From the NCBI GenBank assembly GCA_012270625.1, contig JAAXHZ010000147.1, forward strand, positions 1 through 5,390: 5,390 nt of DNA, in the 5' to 3' direction. Made by a program: the position numbers and the translations under genes. The notes below the pieces were generated by a model. It was not told the DNA's origin. It worked only from the letters and a program-made list of their open reading frames with translations, and did no database searches. The stretch comes from Dehalococcoidia bacterium. Its GTDB lineage: Bacteria; Chloroflexota; Dehalococcoidia; SAR202; UBA11138. This document shows, one piece after another, positions 5,110 through 5,390 of the stretch; the stretch's first letter is position 1; every line of letters begins with the position of its first letter.

Positions 5110-5390
5110 ATGCCAGTAGATCTGTCTCGCAAGAGCTGGAAGCCCGGCGATGGCTGGGACAAAGCCATTGAGGACATCAAATACGTTCGGAGCTTGGCCA
5201 AAGAGCTTGGCGGCCCCGAGAGGGTCAAGCGCCAGCACGATGGCGGACGCTACACGGTCCGGGAACGCATCGAGAAGATGGTCGATCCCGGCAGCTTCCT
5301 GGAAGCAGGGCCAATGGTGGGCGCAGCCGAGTTCGACGAGGACGGCAACATAATCGAGTTTACCCCCGGCGCATACGTCATGGGCCTCGC
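5110..5390 (+). CDS. Acyl-CoA carboxylase carboxyltransferase (beta) subunit, 3'-truncated
   Basis: Start of a biotin-dependent carboxyltransferase that moves carboxylate from carboxybiotin to an acyl-CoA (propionyl-, acetyl-, methylcrotonyl- or related CoA) in the cytoplasm. Ninety-three complete codons are visible of a usual 510-550. The diagnostic N-terminal block is present: a Gly-Gly pair (34-35), then G-G-R-Y-T-V-R-E-R-I (45-54) and D-P-G-S-F-L-E (59-65). This corresponds to the family's G-K-x-T-x-R-E-R-I-x-x-L-x-D-P-G-S-F-x-E motif. It is followed by T-P-G-A-Y-V-M-G-L (85-93), where the domain normally continues into the crotonase-like fold. The first 30 residues include a predicted helix rich in Lys, Asp and Glu. 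Start ATG 5110 follows a good GAGG. The CoA-binding and oxyanion regions and any biotin or carboxylase partner are beyond the window, so acyl-CoA specificity is unknown. Confidence 0.88.
   Translation, partial: MPVDLSRKSWKPGDGWDKAIEDIKYVRSLAKELGGPERVKRQHDGGRYTVRERIEKMVDPGSFLEAGPMVGAAEFDEDGNIIEFTPGAYVMGL

Overview
The window is about 59-60% G+C by eye, densely coded, and every credible gene lies on the + strand. It reads as accessory catabolic territory of a free-living heterotroph. From the start: the 3' part of a family-5 (peptide/nickel/oligosaccharide type) ABC-transporter substrate-binding lipoprotein (cut by the left edge); a 97-bp gap with a perfect 11-bp hairpin; two complete inner-membrane permeases of the DppB and DppC types; a 205-bp gap with a 12-bp perfect palindrome and a possible -10 box; a complete mandelate racemase/muconate lactonizing enzyme (MR/MLE, enolase superfamily) protein; a 135-bp gap with a palindrome-rich element; and the first 93 codons of an acyl-CoA carboxylase carboxyltransferase subunit (cut by the right edge).

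Organism: no marker gene is present, so this is inference only. A Pro/Ala/Thr-rich spacer at the visible start of the binding protein, frequent GTG/TTG starts, a Dpp-type transporter beside an enolase-superfamily enzyme, and an acyl-CoA carboxylase together fit Chloroflexota of the Dehalococcoidia/SAR202 kind. SAR202 genomes are known for large expansions of enolase-superfamily paralogs. Other bacteria with many such clusters, such as Actinobacteria or Alphaproteobacteria, cannot be excluded.

How the parts may work together: the binding protein captures a solute outside the membrane and the two permeases form the channel. No ATPase (DppD/DppF type) gene lies between the permeases and the enzyme, so the ATPases must be upstream or encoded elsewhere. 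The MR/MLE enzyme would then dehydrate, epimerise or otherwise process an imported acid, most plausibly an acid sugar. The carboxylase gene has its own strong ribosome-binding site and may belong to a separate unit acting on acyl-CoA.

The most notable point is that the MR/MLE protein keeps almost the complete acid-sugar-dehydratase active-site set but has Gly at the position of the first metal-binding Asp. I did not find a clearly new biological system; the rest is a fairly ordinary transporter-enzyme cluster with some interesting intergenic structure.
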